Assembly (NCBI GenBank): GCA_003353945.1
Contig: PIVM01000021.1
Location: 1-56,138 of the forward strand
Direction: 5' to 3'
DNA: 56,138 bases
From: Gammaproteobacteria bacterium
GTDB lineage: Bacteria; Pseudomonadota; Gammaproteobacteria; Pseudomonadales; PIVM01
Below are positions 24,764 to 34,153 of this stretch, one piece after another. Made by a program: the position numbers and the translations under genes. The notes beneath the pieces were generated by a model. That model saw only the letters and a program-made list of their open reading frames with translations, was not told the DNA's origin and searched no databases. Position 1 is the first letter of the stretch. Every line of letters begins with the position of its first letter.

Positions 24764-25981
24764 CTAAAATTTAACTAAACTTTTATGATATCGATACACA
24801 GCTAGCAGCAGTAATATTACCATCAGCACAGAGCCCAGCTGCAACTGATACATATCCGCCAACGTGATCACGGACAAGAAAGCCAAGCAAGTTAGTATCA
24901 ATAAAACCCAATGCGCTATCGGTGCACTTCGTTGCTGCATATCCATCCCCAGCCAAGCTACTGCGGGGGCCAATATAACAAGATCATAAATATAAGCCAT
25001 CGGTAAAGCCAGTGGGGTCGCAATGCAAAGAATCGCACTTTGCAAACCCAGAGTATCCGGTCGTGAATGGCCTTGCCACCAGCTCCAGGCAACCAGCGCA
25101 AGCATTGTCAGCATCGAAAAGAATTGAAATACACGGGCATATTGCAGTTCCACACCCGCCAATGCCAGAGTCGACATAACCGTCGTCATTTGTGTATAGA
25201 CATAGGTACCCGCCTCGAAGCCCAGCAGATTTTCGCCCGCGAAGGAAAAAAACGCCTGCCAGGATGATACGCCTAATACGGCAATACTCAGTAATGCACT
25301 GACGGCAATAGTGACAGCCGCTGAAAAGAAAACACGCCAGTGACCACCGGCCACCAGCGCCACCGGCAATAACAGTCCGAAGTGGGGTTTAACACTGGCC
25401 AGTCCGATACTGATACCGGCCAAAATAGGGTGACGTTTTACCAGCGCCAATCCCAAACCGATAAAACCACCGGTAAGAAAACCCGTTTGCCCCTGAAAAT
25501 AATTGTAAAGACAGGGTGGAAACGCCAACGCAAAAGGCCAGGCCCAGCGCGACGGCAGAATCATTCTGATCCCGACCAGATAGGGGATGGCAGTGATAAT
25601 ATTCCATGCCACCAGCGACCACCAGTAGGGCATCAAAACCAGCGGTACAATCAGTAGTATAAAATGGGGGGGATAAAGCCAGGGCGGATAACGCACTTTG
25701 TCGAACCAGATGGGGTTGGCCTCTGGATACATTTCCGGCACCGCTCGCTTGGTATATTCCAGCATGGGTTCGCGCTCATACAGGCGATGTGCCGGCATAT
25801 CCTGCAATAACATGGATGCAGCATAGGTGGGTGTGTACTCCATCAGAGGCGGGAACAGTCCGTTGTTGCCACGATCGTAAAATTTCGCCAGGGTAAAGAC
25901 CGTTGACAGCAGGTAGCCTAGCGCAAAAACCCACAATATTTGCAACAGCCAACGACTGCCCAAGCGTTCAAAATCAGACAT
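24764..25981 (-). CDS. GT87/DUF2029-type multispanning membrane protein
   Basis: 405 residues with about ten hydrophobic helices and the pattern of DUF2029/GT87 polyprenyl-phosphate-sugar-dependent glycosyltransferases. A first helix is followed by a long periplasmic loop containing Asp/Glu and aromatic residues (EYTPTYAASMLLQDMPAHRLYE, KVRYPPWLYPPHFILL), then FQGQTGFLTGGFIGLGLALVKRHPILAGISIGLASVKPHFGLLLP. Characterised GT87 members add mannose or arabinose outside the membrane. It is the last gene of the leftward cytochrome-assembly operon, eight bases after ccsA, so it may glycosylate an exported protein of that operon. That is inference from position. Confidence 0.7.
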   Translation of the reverse strand: MSDFERLGSRWLLQILWVFALGYLLSTVFTLAKFYDRGNNGLFPPLMEYTPTYAASMLLQDMPAHRLYEREPMLEYTKRAVPEMYPEANPIWFDKVRYPPWLYPPHFILLIVPLVLMPYWWSLVAWNIITAIPYLVGIRMILPSRWAWPFALAFPPCLYNYFQGQTGFLTGGFIGLGLALVKRHPILAGISIGLASVKPHFGLLLPVALVAGGHWRVFFSAAVTIAVSALLSIAVLGVSSWQAFFSFAGENLLGFEAGTYVYTQMTTVMSTLALAGVELQYARVFQFFSMLTMLALVAWSWWQGHSRPDTLGLQSAILCIATPLALPMAYIYDLVILAPAVAWLGMDMQQRSAPIAHWVLLILTCLAFLSVITLADMYQLQLGSVLMVILLLLAVYRYHKSLVKF

Positions 25982-25989
25982 AACAGCGT

Positions 25990-26811
25990 TTAGATCGCGC
26001 CCTTATGCAGGGCGTCAGAAACAAAGGGAATGCCAAAAAAGGTGAACACCGCAATCATAAAGGTCGCAACAATTAACATGGCATTGGCGGATGGCCGGGG
26101 TTTAAAGGTGGCTCGCACATGCAGCGTCAGACCAATGGCAAGCCAGGTCACTAAAGACCAGGTCTCCAGCGGATCCCAGCTCCAGTAACGACCCCAGGCA
26201 TCCTGCGCCCAGATGGCGCCAGCAACCACGCCCAGGGTATCAAATATCATCGCCAATGCCATACAGCGGTAGGCTGTCACATCAAGTGCTTCATCTGTCG
26301 GCAGGCGCGACAGGCTTTCTACGCCAATCTCCGCACTGCGCAAAAAAATGACCATGGCAATGCCAACCGCCACAAAGGCGGCGCCCAGAAAAATCTTCAT
26401 AAACCCAATATGGATAAACAACCAGATCGTATGATAAGTAGCCGGTAGTGCAGAGGCGTCACTGGGTATCATCAGCATCCAGGCCGTCAACATCATCACA
26501 AAGGGCAACAGCAATGCCGCAACCATTCTGAGTTTTGGCAACAAGCAGTAACTCAGAATCACCGCAGCCATTAACCCCCATACATTTGTGGATAACATTT
26601 CGAATGTGTTGATAACGGGGAAATGCTCAATGCGCACCCAGCGCGCCGCAATCGCCACGGTATGCAGCAACCACGGCAACAGCAGCAGCACAAACAGCGT
26701 ACGTTCCGGCGATTTTTGAAAGACCAGCGCATACATGGCAATGACGGTGGCCAGTGAGTAACCCACCAGTGCCGCCCAAAAGCTGATTAGCTCAATATCC
26801 AGTGCAGTCAT
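25990..26811 (-). CDS. CcsA/ResC-family cytochrome c assembly protein (System II)
   Basis: 273 residues, about eight membrane helices. The periplasmic tryptophan-rich WWD motif, WAQDAWGRYWSWDPLETWSL (about 210-229), is diagnostic of heme-handling proteins (CcsA, CcmC, CcmF). Size and layout fit CcsA/ResC. Flanking histidines (for example HTVAIAARWVRIEH about 50-65 and TYHTIWLFIHIGF about 125-137) are candidates for heme ligands. With ResB, it moves heme across the membrane and attaches it to CxxCH. The ATG overlaps the TPR gene stop (ATGA). Gammaproteobacteria generally use System I (Ccm), so a locus-specific System II pair is notable. Confidence 0.87.
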   Translation of the reverse strand: MTALDIELISFWAALVGYSLATVIAMYALVFQKSPERTLFVLLLLPWLLHTVAIAARWVRIEHFPVINTFEMLSTNVWGLMAAVILSYCLLPKLRMVAALLLPFVMMLTAWMLMIPSDASALPATYHTIWLFIHIGFMKIFLGAAFVAVGIAMVIFLRSAEIGVESLSRLPTDEALDVTAYRCMALAMIFDTLGVVAGAIWAQDAWGRYWSWDPLETWSLVTWLAIGLTLHVRATFKPRPSANAMLIVATFMIAVFTFFGIPFVSDALHKGAI

Positions 26812-27602
26812 CGTTCGAACATCTCTATTTTGTCACTGTGCCTGATTTCATACTGACTAAATCCTTTTTCATTTTCAGTGCCAATAACTGGCATTTTTGT
26901 GCCAACACCCCGGCCATCACGCTTGATTTCATCGGCGGTAAAACCCGGGGGGATGCCTTTGCTCGTCCCCCAGGCTCCTCGGCCCAACTGGCTTTCCCAT
27001 TCCCATATGGCAGAGCGGGCCTGCGCAACTTTTAGTTGATAGGGGTCCGGATCGGTTTGCATATGCAGATAGCTTCTCATACCGCCCAGAGCCTGCTCCA
27101 AATCACCCAAACCTTCAGCTGCCATGGCCAAACCAAAATAGGCATCCGGCAAAGCAGGCTTACGGTCAATGGCGGCGTTAAAAAAGTCCCGCGCCCCTGT
27201 ATAGTCTTTGCGTCCCAATAAGGCTTCTCCCATTAGCAGCAGGGATTCGGGAATATGCTGCACCTGATTACGTACCCTGTTGAGCGACTCATAGGCCTGA
27301 TCGAATTGTTTTGCATCCAGCAATTGACGCACCTCACCCAGATGCATACGGGCTGGCAAATCACCCGCCTCCTCTCCCGGTCCAAGCGCAGGATAGAGTA
27401 TCGCCTCTGAAATAACATTCTCTCTAGACTCTGATTCAATCCCAACATCTATTCTTTGCTTGACCGGTTGAAAGCTCTGCTGCGCAGGCAACAGAGTTAC
27501 CAGGTATCCCAGTACTGTCGTACCCAACACCACAAGCGTAAGCGCCTGCAAACGCAAATCTTTGCGACGATGTTGATGCGGGGAGCTTATTGATTTATTC
27601 AT
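26808..27602 (-). CDS. Membrane-anchored TPR protein
   Basis: 264 residues: a basic N-terminus, one membrane segment (about 20-40, ALTLVVLGTTVLGYLVTLLP), then periplasmic tetratricopeptide-like helices (about 95-195; LLDAKQFDQAYESLNRVRNQV, LLMGEALLGRKDYTGARDFFNAAI, AYFGLAMAAEGLGDLEQALGGM) and a polar tail. The topology resembles CcmH/CcmI-type apocytochrome-handling TPR proteins. As it lies between the SUMF1-fold genes and ccsA, it may hold the 11-heme apocytochrome for heme attachment. I infer the function from fold and place only. Confidence 0.7.
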   Translation of the reverse strand: MNKSISSPHQHRRKDLRLQALTLVVLGTTVLGYLVTLLPAQQSFQPVKQRIDVGIESESRENVISEAILYPALGPGEEAGDLPARMHLGEVRQLLDAKQFDQAYESLNRVRNQVQHIPESLLLMGEALLGRKDYTGARDFFNAAIDRKPALPDAYFGLAMAAEGLGDLEQALGGMRSYLHMQTDPDPYQLKVAQARSAIWEWESQLGRGAWGTSKGIPPGFTADEIKRDGRGVGTKMPVIGTENEKGFSQYEIRHSDKIEMFER

Positions 27603-27613
27603 CTTACCATTCG

Positions 27614-28570
27614 TTACTTCTGATGTATGGCAATGGCATCACCTGAATCCAATAATTGCTGAACCGCAGATTCATCAATGGCAAACCGGGCGCCATAAGG
27701 CGATGCAGCTTCATTGAACTCCGACTTTATCCACATTACCAGCGAGATATACACTTCCGAAGAACTCCATCGCCCGCCTTTTAACAACTTTAGCGGATTT
27801 ATCTCTCCGCTTAAATCGCTGCGGGCCTGCAGTGCGACCTTCGACTGAACATTGCGATCACCGGTTTTCAGTGCGCGGTAAAAATCAGTATTATACCAAT
27901 CTGCGACAAACTCGCTCACATTGCCTGACATACTATGTACACCAAAAAAAGACACACCGTTTGGATGGCCATCCACAGCCAGCGGTGGGCAATCCGTGTC
28001 TCCATGATAGGCGGCAAAGGTATCATCGGGATATTCAAAACCCCAGGGCCACAATCGCTTATCAGGCCCTCTGGCAGCCTTCACCCACTCGGCTTCTGTA
28101 GGCAAACGAAATCCCAGCCAGTTTGCCATTGCGTCCGCCAGCTCCCAGGATAAATGTGTGGCCGGCAGATCCTGTTCAGGACTGACCAGATAATACTCCC
28201 CGAGCGCATTCAGCCGTACCGTGCAACCCTCACTGTTGCCATCGATATATTGCTGCACCAAGCGTGGCGTTGTCGCATCAGAGTTCATAAAACGCAAAAA
28301 GTCACGCGCCCGCGCTTCGTATTTAGCCATATAAAATCCATCCTGCCAGATTTCCACGTCTCGATGATTGTAGGGCATACGATTATCTGTAGTAGCGCGG
28401 CCCTCCGGTACATGGTGCCAAAACTCTCCTGCTGGTATATGAATAAACCCGACTCCGTTGACCAATACTTGCGGGGGCAGCTCCCTGCCGGCTATTGCGT
28501 CATCCGCAAGAAAACAGCAAATCCCTATCACTAATACGATGGCGTCGTAAATCGTGCAGCGTAGTTTCAT
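27614..28570 (-). CDS. SUMF1/FGE-fold exported protein, catalytic cysteines absent (1)
   Basis: 318 residues with signal peptide (to about DAIAGRE). It shows the formylglycine-generating-enzyme fold: FIHIPAGEFWHHV at the start, THLSWELADAMANWLGFRLPTEAEWVKAARG (about 150-180), SMSGNVSEFVADWY (about 215) and LKGGRW (about 267). True FGE needs two cysteines shortly after the GGS motif; here the segment after KGGRW has none, and no sulfatase gene is near. It is therefore unlikely to make formylglycine and more likely serves as a binding or structural domain (the SUMF1 fold is C-type-lectin-like). Paralogous to the next gene; 26 bases separate them. Confidence 0.8.
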   Translation of the reverse strand: MKLRCTIYDAIVLVIGICCFLADDAIAGRELPPQVLVNGVGFIHIPAGEFWHHVPEGRATTDNRMPYNHRDVEIWQDGFYMAKYEARARDFLRFMNSDATTPRLVQQYIDGNSEGCTVRLNALGEYYLVSPEQDLPATHLSWELADAMANWLGFRLPTEAEWVKAARGPDKRLWPWGFEYPDDTFAAYHGDTDCPPLAVDGHPNGVSFFGVHSMSGNVSEFVADWYNTDFYRALKTGDRNVQSKVALQARSDLSGEINPLKLLKGGRWSSSEVYISLVMWIKSEFNEAASPYGARFAIDESAVQQLLDSGDAIAIHQK

Positions 28571-28596
28571 TATTCCACCTAAGGACTCTTTACTGG

Positions 28597-29394
28597 CTAA
28601 TGACTTCGCACCAGGCGAAAACCCACCGTGCTCAGCGTTTGTTCCGGGTGCAAATGACCGCGTATATTACAGCGCGTCTGTAGCGGCTCGGTCCGGATGC
28701 TGCCACCACGCATTACTTTTTGCTTCAGGGATTTGAGTACGACCGGGTTGCGCCGCTGATGTTCCCGATAAGCATCTTTCTTGTAGCTATCCTGCGTCCA
28801 TTCCCAGACGTTCCCCAACATATCATACAAACCAAATGCATTGGCCTGCAACTTCCCAACCGGCTGAGGTGCTGATTGACGAGCTTCGCCATAGCTGTAC
28901 CAGGCCTCACCGACCAACTCCCGATTCATAGCAATCTGATCGACGGGCAGGCCCGCCCGGCAGGCGTACTCCCATTCAGCCTCGGTGGGTAGACGAAAAT
29001 GAAAACCGGACAGTTCGCTCAAACGTATGGCAAATTCTTGCGCCTCGTCCCAGCGAATGCCTACCACAGGAAGGCTCCCATCGACCGCCATCTCACCAGT
29101 ACTTTTACCCATGACTTTTTGCCAATCGGTCTGCCGAACCTCATACTGGCCGATCCAGTATGCATCCAGGCAAACTTCATGCGCAGGTGTTTCATCCTCA
29201 GACAAGGTGCGTTCATAGTTGATCCGCTGCCAAAAGAAGTCTCCTCGCGGCATGACTGCTTTTTCGGCGCCCATTGAGTAGCAGGCTTTTTTAATCAGTA
29301 CAAAGGGCATACCCGTTAGCGGTTCACGCCAAACCGTCGTTGCCGACATCACAGGGAATGCAACACACAGAGCAAGCAATAATACAAACCTCAC
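28597..29394 (-). CDS. SUMF1/FGE-fold exported protein, catalytic cysteines absent (2)
   Basis: 265 residues with a signal peptide (MRFVLLLALCVAFPVMSA). SUMF1 signatures are TPAHEVCLDAYWIGQYEVRQ, VVGIRWDEAQEFAIRLSE, FRLPTEAEWEYACRAG, GLYDMLGNVWEWTQD, VMRGGS and VGFRLVR. After RGGS, the two positions that hold copper-binding cysteines in FGE are threonines (RGGSIRTEPLQTRC), so formylglycine formation is not expected. The start is a GTG overlapping the resB stop (GTGA), fixing it as translationally coupled to the cytochrome assembly gene. Role in the cytochrome system is inferred: chaperone, scaffold or surface adaptor. Confidence 0.82.
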   Translation of the reverse strand: MRFVLLLALCVAFPVMSATTVWREPLTGMPFVLIKKACYSMGAEKAVMPRGDFFWQRINYERTLSEDETPAHEVCLDAYWIGQYEVRQTDWQKVMGKSTGEMAVDGSLPVVGIRWDEAQEFAIRLSELSGFHFRLPTEAEWEYACRAGLPVDQIAMNRELVGEAWYSYGEARQSAPQPVGKLQANAFGLYDMLGNVWEWTQDSYKKDAYREHQRRNPVVLKSLKQKVMRGGSIRTEPLQTRCNIRGHLHPEQTLSTVGFRLVRSH

Positions 29395-30440
29395 CCAACC
29401 TGCTCCTGTGTAGATTGAATAAAAACACGTTTTAAGTAAAAAACAATCAGGCTGACAATACCAATCACCGTCACGGCAATTAACCAGGGCGTTGTGGGAT
29501 CATACACGACCTCATATCCCAGCCAGACATCCAGTTTGACATAGCTCAGCGTTCCCCCTGCCAGTTCCAGAGAGCGCCCTGGCCTCAGCACATGCCGTTG
29601 TTCATTCGTCCGCACAATCAAGGGGGCATCAATCTGGCTCAATCCCAAATCCACTCGGCGCGACCCCGGCGGTGGCTCGATCAGTTTATGCTCCACCATC
29701 AATTGAGCCTGCTGACCACCCGGCAAGGTCCAGACAAAACCCTCATGCCATCCGTCCGGGCCGATATCAGGCAGTTTAACATCAATATACTGCATATCCC
29801 CCGATTGCGGCTGCCAGAACAACCGCGGTGTAAATCCCCGACGCGTAGCGTAAAAACGGTACCCCTTCAGCACCAGGGGAACGTCATCTCCAATAACGCG
29901 ACGATGCAGATTGCCCGCAACGTCACGCCAGTGCACGGTATTAAATGTCAGATAACCATTGCCATTGGCAGGATATTCATCAATAAAGCCCTCGTTTACA
30001 AATCGCAGGTTATGATAACCCTCTCCATGCCAGGGACCTTTCTCCACCCGCAACAGCTCTCCGTTAAACGTTGCACCGCGGGTTACCGTAGCCAAACCCT
30101 CCAGATAAGTCATGCGGGCAATAAAGAACAGAATTACCAACATGATCAGGGCAATATGAAATAACAACAATGGTAAATCCGTTCGAAAGCGCGGGTGGAT
30201 TAACAGGGCAGCGGCCAAATTGACTGTCAATAAAAGCAATGGAGGCGTAAAGACGAGAGTGGGTGGCGCACCCGCTTCACTAATCCAGAGCGCTGACACC
30301 GCCGCCAGCACAAACACCAGTACGGTTAGCTGTGGAGCGGCCAGCCATCGTAATACCTGCACCAGAGACCTCCGGTTACCGAGACCACTTTTTTCACCAT
30401 GAAGTTGACTTGTAATCGAAACAGCGGGATCGGGCGTCAT
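29391..30440 (-). CDS. ResB-family cytochrome c assembly protein (System II)
   Basis: From the ATG at 30440 (a TTG at 30458 would overlap the cytochrome gene), 349 residues. ResB/Ccs1 layout: an N-terminal helix (about 25-50), a second and third helix around residues 60-115 (LLLLTVNLAAALLIH, LLLFHIALIMLVILFFIA), a long periplasmic domain (about 120-310) and a final helix (WLIAVTVIGIVSLIVFYLK). It is shorter than many ResB proteins, as is common for dedicated versions. It works with CcsA in heme delivery and holding the apocytochrome. It starts two bases after the 11-heme cytochrome stop, so enzyme and substrate are produced from one message. Confidence 0.82.
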   Translation of the reverse strand: MTPDPAVSITSQLHGEKSGLGNRRSLVQVLRWLAAPQLTVLVFVLAAVSALWISEAGAPPTLVFTPPLLLLTVNLAAALLIHPRFRTDLPLLLFHIALIMLVILFFIARMTYLEGLATVTRGATFNGELLRVEKGPWHGEGYHNLRFVNEGFIDEYPANGNGYLTFNTVHWRDVAGNLHRRVIGDDVPLVLKGYRFYATRRGFTPRLFWQPQSGDMQYIDVKLPDIGPDGWHEGFVWTLPGGQQAQLMVEHKLIEPPPGSRRVDLGLSQIDAPLIVRTNEQRHVLRPGRSLELAGGTLSYVKLDVWLGYEVVYDPTTPWLIAVTVIGIVSLIVFYLKRVFIQSTQEQVG

Positions 30441-30442
30441 GC

Positions 30443-32995
30443 CTAGTAAGTGCCACAACTATTTTCCATCCAGGTTAGACCACTGCAATTACCCTGCGCC
30501 CAGCTACGGCTTTCAGCCCAGCTATTGATTTTTAGGCGCGCATTGACGTAGTAGGGACCGGCGTCATAGCCAGCACCGACCGATTTACAGCCGAATTCAT
30601 CATAACCGCCGACTTCTCCACTTTCCGGCCCGATACAATTGATATTGACCAGGAACGCCTTGTTTTTCCAGCCATGGGGCACGGCAATATGGCAGATTCC
30701 ACAAGGAGCGTCGTCTTTTTGATCGAAGCTGTGACTGGCTTCTACGCCTTGTCCAAAGCCGCTGATCACATTATTGCCAGTGGGATTGTGGCAGTTACCA
30801 CAAAAACCGGGGTTATTGGGGGTGTTTGAGGCTGGATTCCAACTACCCCTTAGCAGGAAATTATTGTTGGAGCCATGCGGCCCCTGTACATTGCTGTTTG
30901 GCCCAACTCCCTGAGTCCAGGAGCCACTGGCACCGTGGCAGTCAGAACAGTGCATGGTTTGCGTACCGACATTATCGGCAAAGGGTGCACGGATATTGTC
31001 AAACCCGGTGTCTCCGCGCTCGGCGCCATCACGACCCGTGGGATACATGACCGGATGCCAGGAGCGGTGGTTGTTATCATCAGTTGGCCCTGATGGAGAA
31101 GGGTTGCAATCTAAACCGTTACAGGCCAGACTCAAATTGACCTCTTCACCTTGATCTCCCCCAGTTGTTGGCGGATTGCTGGCACTTACCGAAGCAAATT
31201 CTGCCGCAACGTTAGTGTACCTTTGCATCTGATTGGTGTTATAGCTCGTACCACCGGAATGAGCACCTAGAAGCGGCATATCAGTTTCATCCAGGCTGTA
31301 GTCCGAATGGCACTTGAAACACAACTGATATTCACGTGTCAAATATGAACTGGCCTCTGACGTCAAGATACTCTGGTCTGGATCGCCCTTTTTGACGTCA
31401 TAACTGATATTCGAATCCGGTTCCGGCCAGGTAACACTAAGGGTACCCACCACGGGCTCAACCCCCCAGGCACCACGCAAAGCCCCCGAAGCCACATTCC
31501 CCTCACTTCCATCGTTAGAGCCGTCACTAGTGCTGTTCAGGCCCGCCTCATGAGTACGCAATTCATTGGCAGGTGTACTGGTATCCTGAATACCATCCGC
31601 ATTAAATCGACTGTTGCGAATCACTCGATGCGGGTTATGACAATCCGAACACTCCACATGCCGATTTGCAAGCACACCCTTACCCAGCTTGGTTGGCGTT
31701 TCAAGAAAGTCACCATCGATGATATCGTGAGCCGGCTCTGATGATGCACGTTGATCCTGAGTAGTAATGGGCATGGTAATACTGTTGTAGTTAAACTCAG
31801 TTTCAATATCCGGCGCGTCTGTATCACTAACTCCAACATTTTCTTCGACGATTGAATCAGCCCCTGTGGCATGACACTGATAACAGGTCTCTTCGATAGA
31901 TGATTTTGAATCGCTGTCGGTCCCTTGTCGCAGTAAACGCTTGGCTCCCGACTCAGTATGGGTATCATGACAGTTCAAACAGGCAGCCTGATAGACACGC
32001 AGCTCGGCAGGAAAATCACGACTTGTAGTCATCGCATTATTCTTGTATTTATCATCTGCCGGCTCACCGTCTGTCGCACCCACAGCGTGTACAGAGTTCT
32101 CCCAGCCTGCTTTGTTGTGGCAGGCCAAACACATAATGTCATTGTCCTTATCAAAAACGTCTCCGGGATTATTGAGCTGAAAACGGTTAAGGCGTAAAAA
32201 CTTGATGCTCGCCCCCAGCGCCGGCCCCGTTGCCGTCATATCATCTTCAATAAGATGGGGGTCATGACAGGTACTGCACTGAATCTGACCAACATTTTCG
32301 GTGGTTTTTGGCTCCAACGGGAGTATGGGTTTCGTCTGCAAACCACTGGCAATTCGGTTACCCACCAAAGTAGTACTGCCACCATCGGTGGTAATTTCCT
32401 GTTGCGGAGCTGCGGTTGGGGTAAACAATTCACCATCCAGACCAGCAAGCGTATCATCGTAAGTGAGTGATACGGGATGATCATTTGACAGATCAACCCC
32501 CAAACGACGAGTAAACCCATCAACACCGCTGGGTATCATATTGGCTTCGGTGCCGAGCATAGCAATAGGATCCGGCCGGTCATACGCACTGTCATAACCA
32601 CCGGAACCCGGTTTATTATTGACCGAACCCACTGCAACCGTACCATCATGACAACTAAGGCAAAGCTTGGTGCTACCACCGGGCGCGTCCAATACACCTG
32701 CATCCAGTGAAGAGGAACTGTAAGCCACGTAAGAAGCTGCGCTTTGCGAGCGATTCCACAGAGGCGCTGCGACAGCAATATTTGCCCCGTGCGGCGTATG
32801 ACAAAACACACAGATCTCATCGGTACCCCCGTTGCCTACCTCATCAGCTCGCACGGTGTTACTGGAATTAGCCGACAGGTTATGTTTGCTGGCGGAAACA
32901 TCAGCAACCCGTGCGGCAACCGCCATCCCGCTACCAAAGAACAAATTCCATGCCAGTACAATTAATAGACTTCTCTTCACACAATCAAACAACAT
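30443..32995 (-). CDS. Large exported cytochrome with 11 CxxCH heme sites
   Basis: 850 residues; signal peptide ends near GMAVAARV, and AGGAAAA precedes the ATG. Eleven CxxCH motifs: CVFCH (62-66), CLSCH, CSTCH, CLACH, CLNCH, CYQCH, CSDCH, CFKCH, CSDCH, CGNCH and CGICH (765-769). Several are followed by the doubled-CxxCH-type CHTPHG or CHDPH context known from large dissimilatory cytochromes. Long Gly/Asn/Ser/Asp-rich spacers suggest an extracellular or outer-membrane location. The last 80 residues have four further cysteines and no heme. It probably conducts electrons between periplasm and exterior, or forms a filament, but direction and partner are unknown. The assembly genes follow directly. 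Confidence 0.88.
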   Translation of the reverse strand: MLFDCVKRSLLIVLAWNLFFGSGMAVAARVADVSASKHNLSANSSNTVRADEVGNGGTDEICVFCHTPHGANIAVAAPLWNRSQSAASYVAYSSSSLDAGVLDAPGGSTKLCLSCHDGTVAVGSVNNKPGSGGYDSAYDRPDPIAMLGTEANMIPSGVDGFTRRLGVDLSNDHPVSLTYDDTLAGLDGELFTPTAAPQQEITTDGGSTTLVGNRIASGLQTKPILPLEPKTTENVGQIQCSTCHDPHLIEDDMTATGPALGASIKFLRLNRFQLNNPGDVFDKDNDIMCLACHNKAGWENSVHAVGATDGEPADDKYKNNAMTTSRDFPAELRVYQAACLNCHDTHTESGAKRLLRQGTDSDSKSSIEETCYQCHATGADSIVEENVGVSDTDAPDIETEFNYNSITMPITTQDQRASSEPAHDIIDGDFLETPTKLGKGVLANRHVECSDCHNPHRVIRNSRFNADGIQDTSTPANELRTHEAGLNSTSDGSNDGSEGNVASGALRGAWGVEPVVGTLSVTWPEPDSNISYDVKKGDPDQSILTSEASSYLTREYQLCFKCHSDYSLDETDMPLLGAHSGGTSYNTNQMQRYTNVAAEFASVSASNPPTTGGDQGEEVNLSLACNGLDCNPSPSGPTDDNNHRSWHPVMYPTGRDGAERGDTGFDNIRAPFADNVGTQTMHCSDCHGASGSWTQGVGPNSNVQGPHGSNNNFLLRGSWNPASNTPNNPGFCGNCHNPTGNNVISGFGQGVEASHSFDQKDDAPCGICHIAVPHGWKNKAFLVNINCIGPESGEVGGYDEFGCKSVGAGYDAGPYYVNARLKINSWAESRSWAQGNCSGLTWMENSCGTY

Positions 32996-33064
32996 AGTTT
33001 TTCCTGATCACGGTGAGTCCGACAAGCAAGCAACCCATACAGTTTTACTCAATATCGACATTTA

Positions 33065-34153
33065 TCAATCTCCTCCCAAAAACTGGAGGACGACAACGCG
33101 GCTATTGGCCATGTCTGCAATATAAATCTGATCTCTGTTATCCACCCAGATGCCTGCAGGCGAATAAAAACTGCCTATCGCGTCTCCGGTACCTCCGATA
33201 GCCATCAGGAATTCCCCAGCTGGGTTGAACACCAGCAAATGGTCAAAGTAGGAATCCACGACGTATATATTACCTTCACTGTCAACAGACACTCCTTTAG
33301 GACGCGAAAATTTTCCTATCTGCTTACCACGGCTACCAAAACTCAAAAGATGATCACCATAGGGATCAAATACCTGTATACGAGCATTCATCGAATCCAC
33401 GACATAGAGCTTATCGTGCGCAAAACACAAATGAACTGGATAGTTCAGAGCACCGTCTTCCTTACCACGGGATCCTACGATCCGAATGAGCAAGCCCTTA
33501 TCATCAAAAACTTTGATGTCGTGAGCCTCAGTATCCGACACATAAATTTCCTTGCGCAATGAATCGCGGGCGATGCCAGTTGGGCGAAGCAGTATACCAT
33601 CACCAAAACTGCCAAGATTGTTTCCATCACGATCAAGCCGGTAGACCCGCCCCAGCTCCGAATCCGTCACCAGCAGCTGTTGCTGCGGGCCCAATGCCAC
33701 ACCCACAGGCGAGACAAAGGATTCATGAGATCCTGCCCCCCTGTCCCATATCGGCAAATGTCCACCTGAGTTTTCAGCAAGTGTATTATCAAATACAAAT
33801 AGTGAGGACACACCTACATCCGTCACATATAACACACCGTTTTCATCAACCACAATGCCCTGAGGAGCATGTAACTGACGCAATGAGTTATCGCCATACA
33901 CGCCTGCCAACCAGTACAGAGCCTTCATAAAACCGTTTCTAACCTTGTCATCTTTAACGATTTCAAGGTTCTGCTCGCCATAATACACACCAGCAAAGCG
34001 ATAACGCGGCGTCTCCCTTTTGCTCTCAGGCCATACCGGCGCATCAACCATATTTTCTGCACCCGTCCGCAGAATATACCGAGGGCCGGCGCAGGCGCTC
34101 AATAGCAGTACCATTGATATTGCAAATAGAATGAGTTTAAGACTGCGTCCCAT
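33065..34153 (-). CDS. NHL-repeat beta-propeller lipoprotein
   Basis: The start is placed at the ATG at 34153 (MGRSLKLILFAISMVLLLSACAG), since this gives a perfect lipoprotein signal with lipobox LSAC; a frame from 34186 is longer. 362 residues, with about six NHL repeats of the type LHAPQGIVVDENGVLYVTD, FVSPVGVALGPQQQLLVTDS, LRPTGIARDSLRKEIYVSD, FSRPKGVSVDSEGNIYVVDS and FYSPAGIWVDNRDQIYIAD, forming a six-bladed propeller. NHL proteins are common beside large multiheme cytochromes in metal-reducing bacteria, where a docking role is presumed. First gene of the eight-gene leftward operon; 69 bases upstream of the cytochrome. Confidence 0.85.
   Translation of the reverse strand: MGRSLKLILFAISMVLLLSACAGPRYILRTGAENMVDAPVWPESKRETPRYRFAGVYYGEQNLEIVKDDKVRNGFMKALYWLAGVYGDNSLRQLHAPQGIVVDENGVLYVTDVGVSSLFVFDNTLAENSGGHLPIWDRGAGSHESFVSPVGVALGPQQQLLVTDSELGRVYRLDRDGNNLGSFGDGILLRPTGIARDSLRKEIYVSDTEAHDIKVFDDKGLLIRIVGSRGKEDGALNYPVHLCFAHDKLYVVDSMNARIQVFDPYGDHLLSFGSRGKQIGKFSRPKGVSVDSEGNIYVVDSYFDHLLVFNPAGEFLMAIGGTGDAIGSFYSPAGIWVDNRDQIYIADMANSRVVVLQFLGGD

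Noticed and set aside
27614-29394. Active formylglycine-generating enzymes
   Set aside because: The copper-binding cysteine pair after the GGS/GGR motif is missing in both and no sulfatase gene is nearby.
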